Position numbers and translations under genes: made by a program | Source: Pedobacter sp. FW305-3-2-15-E-R2A2 | Lineage (GTDB): Bacteria; Bacteroidota; Bacteroidia; Sphingobacteriales; Sphingobacteriaceae | Assembly (NCBI RefSeq): GCF_038446955.1 | Contig: NZ_CP151803.1 | Span: forward strand, 2,542,001 to 2,606,000 | Direction of reading: 5' to 3' | DNA length: 64,000 nt | Shown: positions 22,957-31,615 of the stretch, piece after piece | Numbering within the stretch: position 1 is the first letter of the stretch | Layout of the letters: each line of letters opens with the position of its first letter | The notes under the pieces: generated by a model | Database searches by the model: none | What the model saw: the letters and a program-made list of their open reading frames with translations, nothing else | Told to the model about the DNA's origin: nothing

Positions 22957-25236
22957 TTATGACGTTGTGTGTATAATTTTCATTCTGAGGGCCTTCAAAC
23001 CGGAAAGGCCTACAAGATCCTCCACTTCTAAATGTTCTGTTTCTGCCGCCAACAGATTTTCCGTTCTTAAGGTCTGTATGTGGCTAAGGTATTCTTCATA
23101 TTCCGTAGCATTGGTATAGACGATCGTGACCTTATCAGCCTCTGTAATCCTTTCCGTGGTATTTTTAATGTTGGCTTTATCTATTCGTTTCTTGGCAATT
23201 TCAAATCTGGCATTGTAACTGCCATCTACATCAAATCTTTTTTCATCCATTCTAAAGCGAATGGTGATCGCCGAGTGATAGCTGAGCAGGAGTGTCGTGA
23301 CCGCTAAAGGGTAAGGTAAATGTGGTTTTAAGCGATGATGGGCAATTTCCATTTTCACTAAAGTCCGCAGTTGCCAAAGACGCAGTTCATGAAGTTTTGT
23401 AAAGTCAAAGTGCCGTTTGGGAGAGATGGATGCGCCGATATACAGGTTGTGCTCTACGCCATCTGTCTTAAAACGTTCATAATAATGAGGGAAGATTTTC
23501 TGTGCATGAAGCTGTTCCTGATCCAGAATTTTCGCCACTTCATCATTGATGATCGCAACCGTATTTTCATACCGTCTTCTGCTGATGTGAAAACTTCCTG
23601 TTTTCTCGTCGGTACATTTGAAATAATTTTCAATCAAAGCACCGGTAACCGGATCCTTTACTGCATGAAAAAGAGGATGAATTCTGGTTTCAATATAATT
23701 GCTGATTTGCTGTTCTGTACTTGCCTGAAGCGGTAAAGAAAGTGCATTCAAATATCCCCTGACCATTTTCTTTTCCTGATCAATGTTTTCAAAAACATCC
23801 TTCATCTGCTCCAGAATAGGGAATATCCGGTGAAGCTGAGTACTGAAATCTTGCTGAATGCTTTGGTTTCTTGCCTCTGAGGAGCCTTTAATGTCGATCT
23901 GCCCATATAAGGGATAAACTTCAGGAAAAATAATTTCGGTAGTTCCTGAACCTAAACCCAATTGCCTGTTGTAAATTAATCGCTGTGCTTCTGCACGGAA
24001 TTTCCAGTAAACACTGGAATGAATGGTGGTAAACTTTTCCTGAATGACGACCTGAACGCGATCCCGGAGTTCTGAAATGAGCCGTTCAATGGTGTCCGTT
24101 AAAAAAGGAATGACCTCATCTAATTTATTTACATTGATGCTGTTAAAGTCTTTAGGCCTTGGGGAAACCACTTCAAGAACACCTAACAAGACGTCGTTCC
24201 TAACAATTGGTGCCAGGATAAAGCTCTTACCATCCTGTGCCAAAAAACGGTTCAATAAAACATTCTCCGGATCATGTGCCTGAAATCCCGGGACATCTGA
24301 AACTACATAGCTCCGTTTTTCCTCCACCAGCCGGCGATAAGAATCAGCACATAGTACTTCCTGATCCGCTCTTTGCTGAACATCCGGCAGAATAAAGCTT
24401 TTGATGGGTTGTCCAAGTGTGGTGATCCCAAAAGTATGCTCTTCCGGATGGTAGAGGGTAATCCCTACCTGTAAGTCGGCAGTCCGGTATATCGATTGAA
24501 AGATAGACTCAATGCTGGTCTGAAAATCATTCGCATTCAGTTTCAATAACTTCTCTTTAAAGATCGATACCGCATTTTCAGTAGTGGCATCAAACAAGGT
24601 CATCAGGGCAAAACCTTTAAGCGTCCAGCTTTTAGGTGGGAACTTTTCTTTCCATAGTTCCAGGTCATCGAAGTTATTGATCAGGAGGTCGATCTCCTCC
24701 GGACTAAGTTTGGAAGCATGTGGATTAGGTTCTATTTCTAAATAATCCCCATTGTACATGATCCTGTAATGCTTGGCAACACCATTTTGCATAGGGATAT
24801 CATAAAACAGGGGCTTACCGAAATCCAGTTGCGTTCCGTAGTATTGATTTAAAATCAGACAGCAGCTGAGGACATAAAACTGATGCTCACCAAAGCCCCT
24901 GATGTCCATTTTAAAGGAGTCTCCGGCCGCTGTTAAAATTGCTTTAAACCGTTCTGTATGGTTAAAAATCGTATTTGTATAGGGGATGCTGAGTGCTTTG
25001 ATTTCATTATGAGTCAGACCCTTCGGGAAAAAATCTGCCAGTAAACGGGACATCAGCTCCAAATGAGGCTCAATCCCTGCCAATTCTGTAATCCCTGTCC
25101 GCAGTTCCGGATGTAGGGCGACTTCTTCCAACAAGGCCTGCTGACTTTCAGAGGGATCCTGTTCCATGGCCTCAATATATTTGTCGAAACTCAATTTTAC
25201 AACAAATGGGGTATCCTGAATGGAAAGCAGCGTCAT
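22957..25236 (-). CDS. Large GAF-domain protein of unknown function
   Basis: A 759-residue cytosolic protein, no signal peptide or membrane helix. A GAF-like domain is seen at about residues 235-390 (QSIYRTADLQVGITLYH..., ILAPIVRNDVLLGVLEVVSPRPKDFNS), followed by a coiled-coil-prone segment (TIERLISELRDRVQVVIQEKF). The N-terminal 230 residues and the C-terminal 360 residues match no domain I recognise; I see no histidine kinase, GGDEF or HTH motif. It may be a small-molecule-responsive regulator acting through protein contact. It is transcribed toward the HAD gene with a 56-bp gap. Confidence 0.75.
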   Translation of the reverse strand: MTLLSIQDTPFVVKLSFDKYIEAMEQDPSESQQALLEEVALHPELRTGITELAGIEPHLELMSRLLADFFPKGLTHNEIKALSIPYTNTIFNHTERFKAILTAAGDSFKMDIRGFGEHQFYVLSCCLILNQYYGTQLDFGKPLFYDIPMQNGVAKHYRIMYNGDYLEIEPNPHASKLSPEEIDLLINNFDDLELWKEKFPPKSWTLKGFALMTLFDATTENAVSIFKEKLLKLNANDFQTSIESIFQSIYRTADLQVGITLYHPEEHTFGITTLGQPIKSFILPDVQQRADQEVLCADSYRRLVEEKRSYVVSDVPGFQAHDPENVLLNRFLAQDGKSFILAPIVRNDVLLGVLEVVSPRPKDFNSINVNKLDEVIPFLTDTIERLISELRDRVQVVIQEKFTTIHSSVYWKFRAEAQRLIYNRQLGLGSGTTEIIFPEVYPLYGQIDIKGSSEARNQSIQQDFSTQLHRIFPILEQMKDVFENIDQEKKMVRGYLNALSLPLQASTEQQISNYIETRIHPLFHAVKDPVTGALIENYFKCTDEKTGSFHISRRRYENTVAIINDEVAKILDQEQLHAQKIFPHYYERFKTDGVEHNLYIGASISPKRHFDFTKLHELRLWQLRTLVKMEIAHHRLKPHLPYPLAVTTLLLSYHSAITIRFRMDEKRFDVDGSYNARFEIAKKRIDKANIKNTTERITEADKVTIVYTNATEYEEYLSHIQTLRTENLLAAETEHLEVEDLVGLSGLKALRMKIIHTTS

Positions 25237-25341
25237 GTTTTTTTTATCAAAAATAACCTAATTTTTATTAGAATGTAATTGTTTTTTATCGGTTATGATG
25301 ATGATCTCATTACAGCATTCATCCGAATCAAAAAAGGAATC

Positions 25342-26178
25342 TTAAAATCCAAACTCCGAATAAGTGTCGCGTTTATGCACGGTATTCAGGAATTCAAAAC
25401 TAAAGGTAGTCCATAAACTGCTGACTTCATTATTGGTGCTGACATTGGCGATAAACAGGTGCTGTAGAAAATAAACACCTTCGATATCCAGTTTTATATT
25501 GAGCATTCCATCGGCATCTGAACTGAGCAGTTCACTGATGATGTTTCCGGATTTTGCTTTCACATACAACACCACCGGGGCATTGGATAAAGGCTTGCCA
25601 CGAATGGTAAGCAATGCACTGAGCTGATCGCCATAAGTAGCTCCGGCCGGATTGCTCTTCAGGGTAATTTCATGATCATTAGTGATGGGCTCTTTTGAAA
25701 ATGGTTTGTTTTTATCTACGGTAATGAGCGATTTGGTGTAAAATATGGCGGTATCCTTTACCCGGTCTTTTCCATTGAGAATAGACTCCAGTTGTTGGGC
25801 AATGGGAACTAATCCTTGTTCTTTAAGGTTAGTCAGGTACTCTTCCCTGGAATATTCGCCAAAACTCCGCTGTGAAATCTCCAGCAATGCAGCCCCTGTT
25901 AACTCAGGTTTATACTTTAATAAAGTATGGTCTGCAGAAATAAATGGATTTAAGTTTATTTTCTTTGATTTCTGAAACAGCTGGATCTCCGTGGATAGGG
26001 TAGTGGTGGAACGGGGAGCGGACTCCGATTCCAGGTGGACATGGCTGGATAAGCTGGCCTGTAGTGTATCTCCTTTTTTTAAGTTGTACTGGTCTAAAAC
26101 GATGAGCCGGATCTGGGAATGTGCCTGGAAACCAGATAAGAAAAACAGGACGATTAACAATGGATAAGTACACCTCAT
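25342..26178 (-). CDS. Exported protein of unknown function (DUF4198/Ig-like C-terminal domain)
   Basis: A 278-residue protein from the ATG at 26178 (MRCTYPLLIVLFFLSGFQAHSQ), chosen because it gives a clean signal peptide; the frame is open 19 codons further up. The mature N-terminal domain is beta-rich (LIVLDQYNLKKGDTLQASL), with Pro/Asn-rich linkers after it. The C-terminal part (ATYGDQLSALLTIRGKPLSNAPVVLYVKAKSG...SDADGMLNIKL) looks like a macroglobulin/DUF4198-type Ig strand set. It is probably periplasmic or outer-membrane associated. No operon partner is evident. Confidence 0.65.
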   Translation of the reverse strand: MRCTYPLLIVLFFLSGFQAHSQIRLIVLDQYNLKKGDTLQASLSSHVHLESESAPRSTTTLSTEIQLFQKSKKINLNPFISADHTLLKYKPELTGAALLEISQRSFGEYSREEYLTNLKEQGLVPIAQQLESILNGKDRVKDTAIFYTKSLITVDKNKPFSKEPITNDHEITLKSNPAGATYGDQLSALLTIRGKPLSNAPVVLYVKAKSGNIISELLSSDADGMLNIKLDIEGVYFLQHLFIANVSTNNEVSSLWTTFSFEFLNTVHKRDTYSEFGF

Positions 26179-26269
26179 ATCCACAAAACTAAATGGAAAT
26201 GTAATCTGTTTTTTCCTGATTTTAATAAATGACATCGGGAATACAATTTCTTATTCTTCATTTTTCTAT

Positions 26270-26277
26270 TACTTTTG
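26270..26277 (+). promoter_or_regulatory. -7 element TACTTTTG
   Basis: TACTTTTG fits TAnnTTTG and lies 24 bp before the ATG at 26302. The upstream TTTG element is not recognisable at 19-21 bp. Confidence 0.4.
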
Positions 26278-26301
26278 CCGCCATAAGACGATTTATATTC
26301 T

Positions 26302-26736
26302 ATGAACAACCTCACCATTGGCGCTTTAATCCTGATTGCTATTGTCATCCTGCCTTATCTCTTCCTTTCCTTTAGAAAAATATCGAGGTATAACATGCCT
26401 TTTTTCAAAGCTTTTGATCCATCGTACAACTTAAAACGTTACGAGGCTGATGAGTTGAAAAAAAGCCTTAGCCCGATTACAACTGAAATGGAAACCAAAA
26501 CGGTATCTAATTTTATCAACCATTGGACCGCTAAGTTTGAAAACAATACGCTGAATGTGGAGGACGTCAAAATGCTGAACGAACTTCTTGCGCTTGGAAA
26601 AGAAGATCAGGTAAACGGGATTCTGGCTTTGCACCCTCAGGCATTGGCTCAATATACTGCTATAGATAAAGAACTAAATCCGGTGGTAACAGAGACGGAC
26701 AACCCTCATTTCGAGAAGAGCGACTCGGTTTATTAA
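26302..26736 (+). CDS. Membrane-anchored hypothetical protein, 144 residues
   Basis: One N-terminal helix (LTIGALILIAIVILPYLFLSF) is followed by a cytoplasmic-looking, mostly helical domain rich in Lys, Glu and Asn (residues 30-144). I recognise no family. It has its own -7 element and is followed by the promoter of a TetR gene, so it is likely monocistronic. Confidence 0.7.
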   Translation: MNNLTIGALILIAIVILPYLFLSFRKISRYNMPFFKAFDPSYNLKRYEADELKKSLSPITTEMETKTVSNFINHWTAKFENNTLNVEDVKMLNELLALGKEDQVNGILALHPQALAQYTAIDKELNPVVTETDNPHFEKSDSVY

Positions 26737-26764
26737 CCTTTTCTGCCGGGATGGAGTCATTTAA

Positions 26765-26795
26765 TTTGTTTTTCAAATACCGATCGGTATATTTG
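26765..26795 (+). promoter_or_regulatory. Promoter of the TetR/thioesterase operon (TTTG-N19-TATATTTG)
   Basis: TTTG (26765-26768) and TATATTTG (26788-26795) are 19 bp apart, an exact Bacteroidota promoter. The GTG start codon of the regulator is only 5 bases after the -7 box, so the transcript is predicted to be leaderless. Confidence 0.7.
26777..26790. promoter_or_regulatory. TetR operator candidate ATACCGATCGGTAT
   Basis: A perfect 14-bp palindrome that overlaps the first bases of the -7 element. Its position and the CCGATCGG core resemble operators of TetR-family self-repressors. Confidence 0.6.
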
Positions 26796-26799
26796 TGCC

Positions 26800-27411
26800 G
26801 TGGAATTTGTAGCAAAATCAGAAAGTACCCGTCAGTATATTGTAGAATCTACCTCAGGAATCTTCAATAAACAGGGATATGCAGGTACGGCATTGTCTGA
26901 TCTTATCGAGGCGACCAAACTCAGCAAAGGAAGTATTTACGGTAATTTTGAAAACAAAGAAGCCGTAGCAATTGCCGCCTTTGATTACAACTTATCACAG
27001 GTGCAGCAGTTGATCCAGGCAAAAGTAAGCCAGTTTGATGGGTATAAGGAGAAATTGCTTGCCCATGCTCAGGTTTATCATAGCTTTGATCAGACCCCAT
27101 TTCCGGAAGGAGGGTGTCCATTGATGAATACCGGTGTGGAGGCGGATGATACCAGTGAGGTGTTGAGAGAAAAAGCAGCAGCAGGAATTATGAGCTGGAT
27201 GAGCAGCCTGGCCACATTGATAGAAAACGGGATGGCTACCCATGTATTTAAGCCGGATACCAATAGTAATGAGACGGCAACAACGATTATTGCACTCATT
27301 GAAGGCGGAATGATGATGTCTAAAGTAACCCATAACAATAGCCTGATGGATGGTATTGTTTCGGTGATCGGGGAACTGATCGAACGAATTTCCAATCCAA
27401 ATGAATCTTAA
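26800..27411 (+). CDS. TetR-family regulator (GTG start, probably leaderless mRNA)
   Basis: A 203-residue regulator. HTH: GIFNKQGYAGTALSDLIEATKLSKGSIYGNFENKEAVAIAAF (about residues 20-60). The C-terminal part contains FPEGGCPLMNTGVEADD, a segment typical of the TetR_C_16/YcdC-like group. No ATG exists at the N-terminus; GTG at 26800 is the only start that keeps the whole HTH. It precedes a thioesterase gene (8-bp gap) and a fabF gene (57 bp further), so it may control acyl-chain metabolism. Confidence 0.88.
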   Translation: MEFVAKSESTRQYIVESTSGIFNKQGYAGTALSDLIEATKLSKGSIYGNFENKEAVAIAAFDYNLSQVQQLIQAKVSQFDGYKEKLLAHAQVYHSFDQTPFPEGGCPLMNTGVEADDTSEVLREKAAAGIMSWMSSLATLIENGMATHVFKPDTNSNETATTIIALIEGGMMMSKVTHNNSLMDGIVSVIGELIERISNPNES

Positions 27412-27419
27412 CAACTGAT

Positions 27420-27854
27420 ATGCTTACACCCTCAGAATTTTTTACACAGAACATCGGCAATGAAATGACCACTTCACCTTCTCCATTATTCAATTGGCTG
27501 AAGCCGGTGATCTTATTAGTAGAAAAAGGAAAGTTGATTTTGAAATATACCATCAGGAACGAGATGACCAATCCGATGGGAATTCTTCATGGAGGGATGA
27601 CCGCTGCCATCATTGACGATGCGATTGGCGCAACTTTATTTGGTTATGATGAGCCCTGTTATTATGTAACGGTAAACCTGGCAATTGATTATTTTGCTTC
27701 TGCGAAAGAGGGGGATCTCATCATTGCGGAAACCACCATGATCAAAAAAGGAAACCAAATTGCCAATGTACAGTGCGAAGTTTGGAATGAAGGACGTACC
27801 AGAATTATCGCCAGGGGGTATAGTAACCTTTTGCGCACTGAGAAAAGAAAATAA
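27420..27854 (+). CDS. PaaI-type hotdog thioesterase
   Basis: A 144-residue single hotdog domain. The conserved helix-loop MTNPMGILHGGMTAAIIDDAIGATL carries the HGG motif and the acidic residue of PaaI-like acyl-CoA thioesterases. The second half has the typical long beta-strands (ITIAETTMIKKGNQIANVQCEVWN-like pattern). It starts 8 bp after the TetR gene and lies just before fabF. It probably hydrolyses a CoA or ACP thioester; the acyl group is unknown. Confidence 0.88.
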   Translation: MLTPSEFFTQNIGNEMTTSPSPLFNWLKPVILLVEKGKLILKYTIRNEMTNPMGILHGGMTAAIIDDAIGATLFGYDEPCYYVTVNLAIDYFASAKEGDLIIAETTMIKKGNQIANVQCEVWNEGRTRIIARGYSNLLRTEKRK

Positions 27855-27911
27855 ATTGATATAAAGGGCAGTTTTGCCCACAACAATATTATATAAAACA
27901 AATAAAATAGG

Positions 27912-29162
27912 ATGAAAAGAGTAGTCGTAACCGGAATGGGAGTTATTAGTCCATTAGGAAATTCTGTAGATGAATTGTGGAAGAATATCCTTGCAGGTAA
28001 AAGTGGAGTAGGACCAATCACCAAATTTGATTCTACCAAATTTAAAACTCATTTTGCCTGTGAAGTCAAAGACTTTAATGCAGAAGATTACCTGGAGAAA
28101 AAAGAAGTCAGGAAATATGACGTTTTTACCCAGTTTGCTATTGCAGCAAGTGACCAGGCCATCAAAGATTCGGGCCTTGATTTCTCCACCATGGCGGAAG
28201 AAGACCGTTATGAAGTAGGCGTAATCTGGGCAACCGGAAACGGAGGAATAGGTACTTTTGAGCAACAATTGAAAGAATACCACCTGGGTGATGGTACCCC
28301 TAGATTCAATCCTTATTTTATTCCTAAAATGATTGTAGATATCGCGGCAGGTGTGATCTCGATCCGCAACCAGCTGCATGGACCTAACTACTGTACGGTT
28401 TCTGCCTGCGCTTCTTCCAATACTGCAATTATCAGTGCTTTTGATACGATCAGATTGGGCAAAGCAAACGTGATGATTGCCGGTGGTTCTGAAGCTGCGA
28501 TTACTGATTCTTCAGTGGGCGGATTCAATGCTGCTCAGGCCTTGTCAAAAAATAACGATGATGCAGAACACGCTTCACGTCCTTTCGATAAAGACCGTGA
28601 TGGTTTTGTCATCGCTGAAGGTGCTGCTGCCTTAATTTTGGAAGAATACGAACATGCCATAAAAAGAGGAGCAACCATCTATGGTGAAATGGTTGGGGGT
28701 GGAATGGCTGCTGATGCTTACCATTTAACCGGTACCCATCCGGAAGGATTAGGTGCAATCCAGGGAATGAAAAAGGCATTGGCCGATGCTGGAATTCAAC
28801 CGGAACAAATTGACTATATCAATGCACATGCAACTTCAACTGGTCTTGGTGATTTAAGCGAGCTTAAAGGAATTAAAGCGGTCTTTAAAGATTCACCAGT
28901 GGCAATTAGCGGAACAAAATCTATGACAGGCCATTTATTGGGTGCTGCAGGCGCGCTGGAAAGTGTGATCAGTATTCTTTCTGCAAAACACGATATGATT
29001 CCGGGTACCACAAATACCGTTACCCTGGATGAAGCTATTCCTGAAGGATTAAACATCGTCTTAGGTAAATCAATCGCTAAAAAAGTGAATTATGTGATGA
29101 ACAATACCTTTGGTTTTGGTGGTCATACCGCTACTTCGATCTTTAAAAAATACGAAGCATAA
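27912..29162 (+). CDS. fabF: Beta-ketoacyl-ACP synthase II
   Basis: A 416-residue condensing enzyme of normal FabF length. The catalytic triad is complete: nucleophile Cys in TVSACASSN (about residue 165), His in NAHATSTGLGD (about 305) and His in SMTGHLLGAAG (about 340). The C-terminal NNTFGFGGHTATSIFKK is typical. It elongates acyl-ACP with malonyl-ACP in fatty acid synthesis. It lacks the usual acpP and rnc neighbours and instead follows a TetR and a thioesterase gene, so it may be a second, specialised copy. A small GGGCA-GTTT-TGCCC hairpin (27866-27879) lies upstream. Confidence 0.93.
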   Translation: MKRVVVTGMGVISPLGNSVDELWKNILAGKSGVGPITKFDSTKFKTHFACEVKDFNAEDYLEKKEVRKYDVFTQFAIAASDQAIKDSGLDFSTMAEEDRYEVGVIWATGNGGIGTFEQQLKEYHLGDGTPRFNPYFIPKMIVDIAAGVISIRNQLHGPNYCTVSACASSNTAIISAFDTIRLGKANVMIAGGSEAAITDSSVGGFNAAQALSKNNDDAEHASRPFDKDRDGFVIAEGAAALILEEYEHAIKRGATIYGEMVGGGMAADAYHLTGTHPEGLGAIQGMKKALADAGIQPEQIDYINAHATSTGLGDLSELKGIKAVFKDSPVAISGTKSMTGHLLGAAGALESVISILSAKHDMIPGTTNTVTLDEAIPEGLNIVLGKSIAKKVNYVMNNTFGFGGHTATSIFKKYEA

Positions 29163-29175
29163 GCATATTTTAATA

Positions 29176-29225
29176 ATAACAAAAAAGGGTCTGTATCGTA
29201 CGATACAGACCCTTTTTTGTTATTG
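29176..29225. terminator. Perfect 50-bp palindrome, bidirectional terminator
   Basis: The arms 29176-29200 and 29201-29225 are exact inverted copies with no unpaired bases, centred between 29200 and 29201. Each strand ends the GC-containing stem (GGGTCTGTATCGT / ACGATACAGACCC) with TTTTTT. It serves both the fabF gene (+) and the convergent oxidoreductase gene (-). Confidence 0.85.
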
Positions 29226-29235
29226 AAATTCTGGA

Positions 29236-30171
29236 TTAAGGCAACGTAACCACGATCTTACCAACGGTCCTTCCGCTTTCTATCTGATGATGTGCAGCAG
29301 CCATCTGGTCAAATGTATAACTCTCGGAGATGTGTGATTTAAGGCTTCCTTTTTCCAGTAGTCCGGCAATAGTTTTCATATCTTCTCCACTGGATTGAAC
29401 AAATGTGGCGTAGCCATTTACTCCTTTGGCTTTAGATTTTTCCTCCACACCGGTATTTAATGCACTGGGAATACTGATGAGCGTTCCTCCGGAATTCATG
29501 ATTTCCAAAGAACGGTCAATATAATCTCCACCCATGGTATCCAAGACAAAGTCTATATTTTTCACCTGCGTTTCAAATGGATTGGCGGTATAGTCAATAT
29601 GCTCATCTGCACCCATTGACAATACGAAATCTTTGTTTTTCTCAGAGGAAGTGCCGACTACATAAGCCCCCAGATGTTTGGCCATCTGTACGGCAAAATG
29701 ACCTACACCACCTGCAGCTGCGTGGATCAGGACTCTGTCGCCTTTTTTAACTCCGGCTTTTACAATGGCCTGCCAGGCCGTAAGTGCGGCAAGGGGAACT
29801 CCTGCGGCTTCCTGATGTGTAATGTTTGCTGGTTTCAGCGATAAATGTCTAGCCGGAACAGCCACATATTCTGCATAAGCTTTTCCATGGCCGGGAAAGT
29901 TAACCATTCCGAAAACTTCATCACCCACTTTAAATAAATCAGATTTTGATTCCTTTACGATGCCGGAAATGTCCCAGCCCAGGATGATCGGGTTTTCTAC
30001 TTTTAGTATTTCATAACGGCCTTTTCCTTTTCTGGTTTTGATGTCGATAGGGTTGATGCCAATCACTTTTACCTCCACTAAAACTTCGTCTGCCTGAATC
30101 ACAGGGATCGATATTTGTGAGATTTCCAACTGATCTGTTGCTCCTGCTTCTTTTAATAGGGTTGCTTTCAT
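29236..30171 (-). CDS. NADP-dependent quinone-oxidoreductase-like (MDR) enzyme
   Basis: A 311-residue medium-chain dehydrogenase/reductase from the ATG at 30171 (MKATLLKEAGATD). The GroES-like N-domain (GINPIDIKTRKGKG...GWDISGIVKE...GDEVFGMVNFPGHGKAYAEYVAVP) lacks the structural-zinc Cys cluster. The Rossmann domain is clear (LIHAAAGGVGHFAVQMAKHLGAYVVGTSS). It resembles zinc-free quinone reductases (YhdH/QOR type). It diverges from an AraC regulator across a 90-bp gap and is probably controlled by it. Confidence 0.88.
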   Translation of the reverse strand: MKATLLKEAGATDQLEISQISIPVIQADEVLVEVKVIGINPIDIKTRKGKGRYEILKVENPIILGWDISGIVKESKSDLFKVGDEVFGMVNFPGHGKAYAEYVAVPARHLSLKPANITHQEAAGVPLAALTAWQAIVKAGVKKGDRVLIHAAAGGVGHFAVQMAKHLGAYVVGTSSEKNKDFVLSMGADEHIDYTANPFETQVKNIDFVLDTMGGDYIDRSLEIMNSGGTLISIPSALNTGVEEKSKAKGVNGYATFVQSSGEDMKTIAGLLEKGSLKSHISESYTFDQMAAAHHQIESGRTVGKIVVTLP

Positions 30172-30261
30172 TTTATGCTCTTTTTTATGATAACACAAAG
30201 TTATACCGTATTTGTCCTGTTAAAATGGTATATGTTTTCTATAATTTGGTATTTTTGTCAC

Positions 30262-31158
30262 ATGATCAAGGAAAACTTACATGAACCCTTTTCGATTACT
30301 TTTAAAAAAATCGGGGAATGTCTTAAGCATGACCACCAGCACAGCTTCTTTGAATTGATTTATGTCATTTCCGGTACAGGATTACAAAATATCAATAAGA
30401 ATAATTTTTCTTACCATCCGGGACAACTGTTTTTAATCACTCCGGAGGATGCTCATTCTTTAGACGTCGAGACGACTACAGAATTTTTCTTCCTCCGTTT
30501 CAATGACATCTATATCAGGAACAATAGCCTCCTGGCGGAAAATGTGAAACGATTGGAATACATCCTGAACAATGCCAATCACCGGCCAGGCTGTATCCTT
30601 AAAAACAAAACAGACAAAGTCCTGGTGAGCGCGATGGTCAGGGCAATAGAACAGGAATTCCTTCATAAAGACCTGTACGACAAAGAGCTCATCCAACAAT
30701 TGATCAATACTTTAATCATTGTGGTTGCCCGGAACATTGCGAAGTACTTACCAGAGCAGGTCAACCTAAGGAATGAAGAGAAAGCAATGGACATTTTACA
30801 GTATATCCAGACCAATATCTATGAGCCGGATAAGTTAAAGGCAGAAAGGATCAGCAGTAACTTCGGCATTTCAACTGCTTACCTCGGCAGGTATTTTAAA
30901 AAACATGCGGATGAAACGATGCAGCAATACATCACCAATTACAAAATTAAACTGATCGAACATCGCCTGCAGTTCAGTGATAAAAGAATCAACGAAATCG
31001 CTTACGAGTTTGGCTTTACCGATGAAAGTCACCTGAATAAATATTTCAGGAAACAAAAAGGCGACAGTCCAAAAGAATACCGGAAAAAGGCTAAGCTTTC
31101 TGCTGTTGCTGAAAATATTTCAGATAATAATCCAGGCCTAAAAGAATACCAAGCATAA
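30262..31158 (+). CDS. AraC-family transcriptional regulator
   Basis: A 298-residue regulator from the ATG at 30262 (MIKENLHEPFS); the longer frame enters the divergent promoter. N-terminal cupin sensor: HDHQHSFFELIYVISGTGLQN...SYHPGQLFLITPEDAHSLD. C-terminal double HTH: AERISSNFGISTAYLGRYFKKHADETMQQYI and INEIAYEFGFTDESHLNKYFRKQKGDSPKEYRKK. A TATTTTTG -7 element lies at 30250-30257, giving a near-leaderless mRNA. About 20 residues extend past the usual end of the HTH, and this tail overlaps the convergent gene by 68 bp. Confidence 0.92.
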   Translation: MIKENLHEPFSITFKKIGECLKHDHQHSFFELIYVISGTGLQNINKNNFSYHPGQLFLITPEDAHSLDVETTTEFFFLRFNDIYIRNNSLLAENVKRLEYILNNANHRPGCILKNKTDKVLVSAMVRAIEQEFLHKDLYDKELIQQLINTLIIVVARNIAKYLPEQVNLRNEEKAMDILQYIQTNIYEPDKLKAERISSNFGISTAYLGRYFKKHADETMQQYITNYKIKLIEHRLQFSDKRINEIAYEFGFTDESHLNKYFRKQKGDSPKEYRKKAKLSAVAENISDNNPGLKEYQA

Positions 31159-31597
31159 GAACAACCATCAGGTAAAGAGAAGGACTGCCATTGACCTGAA
31201 GTTGCTGTGTTACTTTACTAAACTGACCGATCAAATGATAAACGTCCGGACTTGTAGCCGGTGTAGTAGTGTTTCCTGTAAATAAGAACAACAGTAATGA
31301 AAATAAGAGAAAAGAAGCTGCAATGGCAAATCCTGCTCTTTTGCTAATGATGGGCTGATCTTGTTTTTTTACCGGTAATGCCTCAATTCTATCCATCACC
31401 TGTTCCGTAAAATCAGTAGATAAGCTGGCCATTCCATGCTGCTTCAATAAACCCTGCAGGGCAATGTTGACTGGGATTTCCATACCCGCATCTGTAGAAA
31501 TTTCTTTCATGACCTGCTCCATGAAATCCGCTGCAGGTGCATCTGGTTCCACTTTCTGAAGTAGCATTTTCAATCTTTCTTTTTTCTTTGCTGCCAT
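31091..31597 (-). CDS. Putative anti-sigma factor, membrane-anchored
   Basis: A 168-residue protein. The N-terminal cytoplasmic part (residues 1-88) has two similar short helical units (APAADFMEQVMKEI and LSTDFTEQVMDRI). Two hydrophobic helices follow (AGFAIAASFLLFSLLLFLF; LYLMVVLMLGILLGLDYYL). It lies 18 bp after an ECF sigma gene on the same strand, the usual place of a cognate anti-sigma factor; the sequence does not show a zinc-binding ZAS motif. Its 3' end overlaps the convergent AraC gene by 68 bp. Confidence 0.7.
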   Translation of the reverse strand: MAAKKKERLKMLLQKVEPDAPAADFMEQVMKEISTDAGMEIPVNIALQGLLKQHGMASLSTDFTEQVMDRIEALPVKKQDQPIISKRAGFAIAASFLLFSLLLFLFTGNTTTPATSPDVYHLIGQFSKVTQQLQVNGSPSLYLMVVLMLGILLGLDYYLKYFQQQQKA

Positions 31598-31615
31598 TTT
31601 TTAAACCCTTTCTGA

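Noticed and set aside
30175..30261. Upstream extension of the AraC regulator
   Set aside because: It covers the divergent promoter region and would overlap the start of the oxidoreductase transcript; the TATTTTTG element at 30250 supports ATG 30262.
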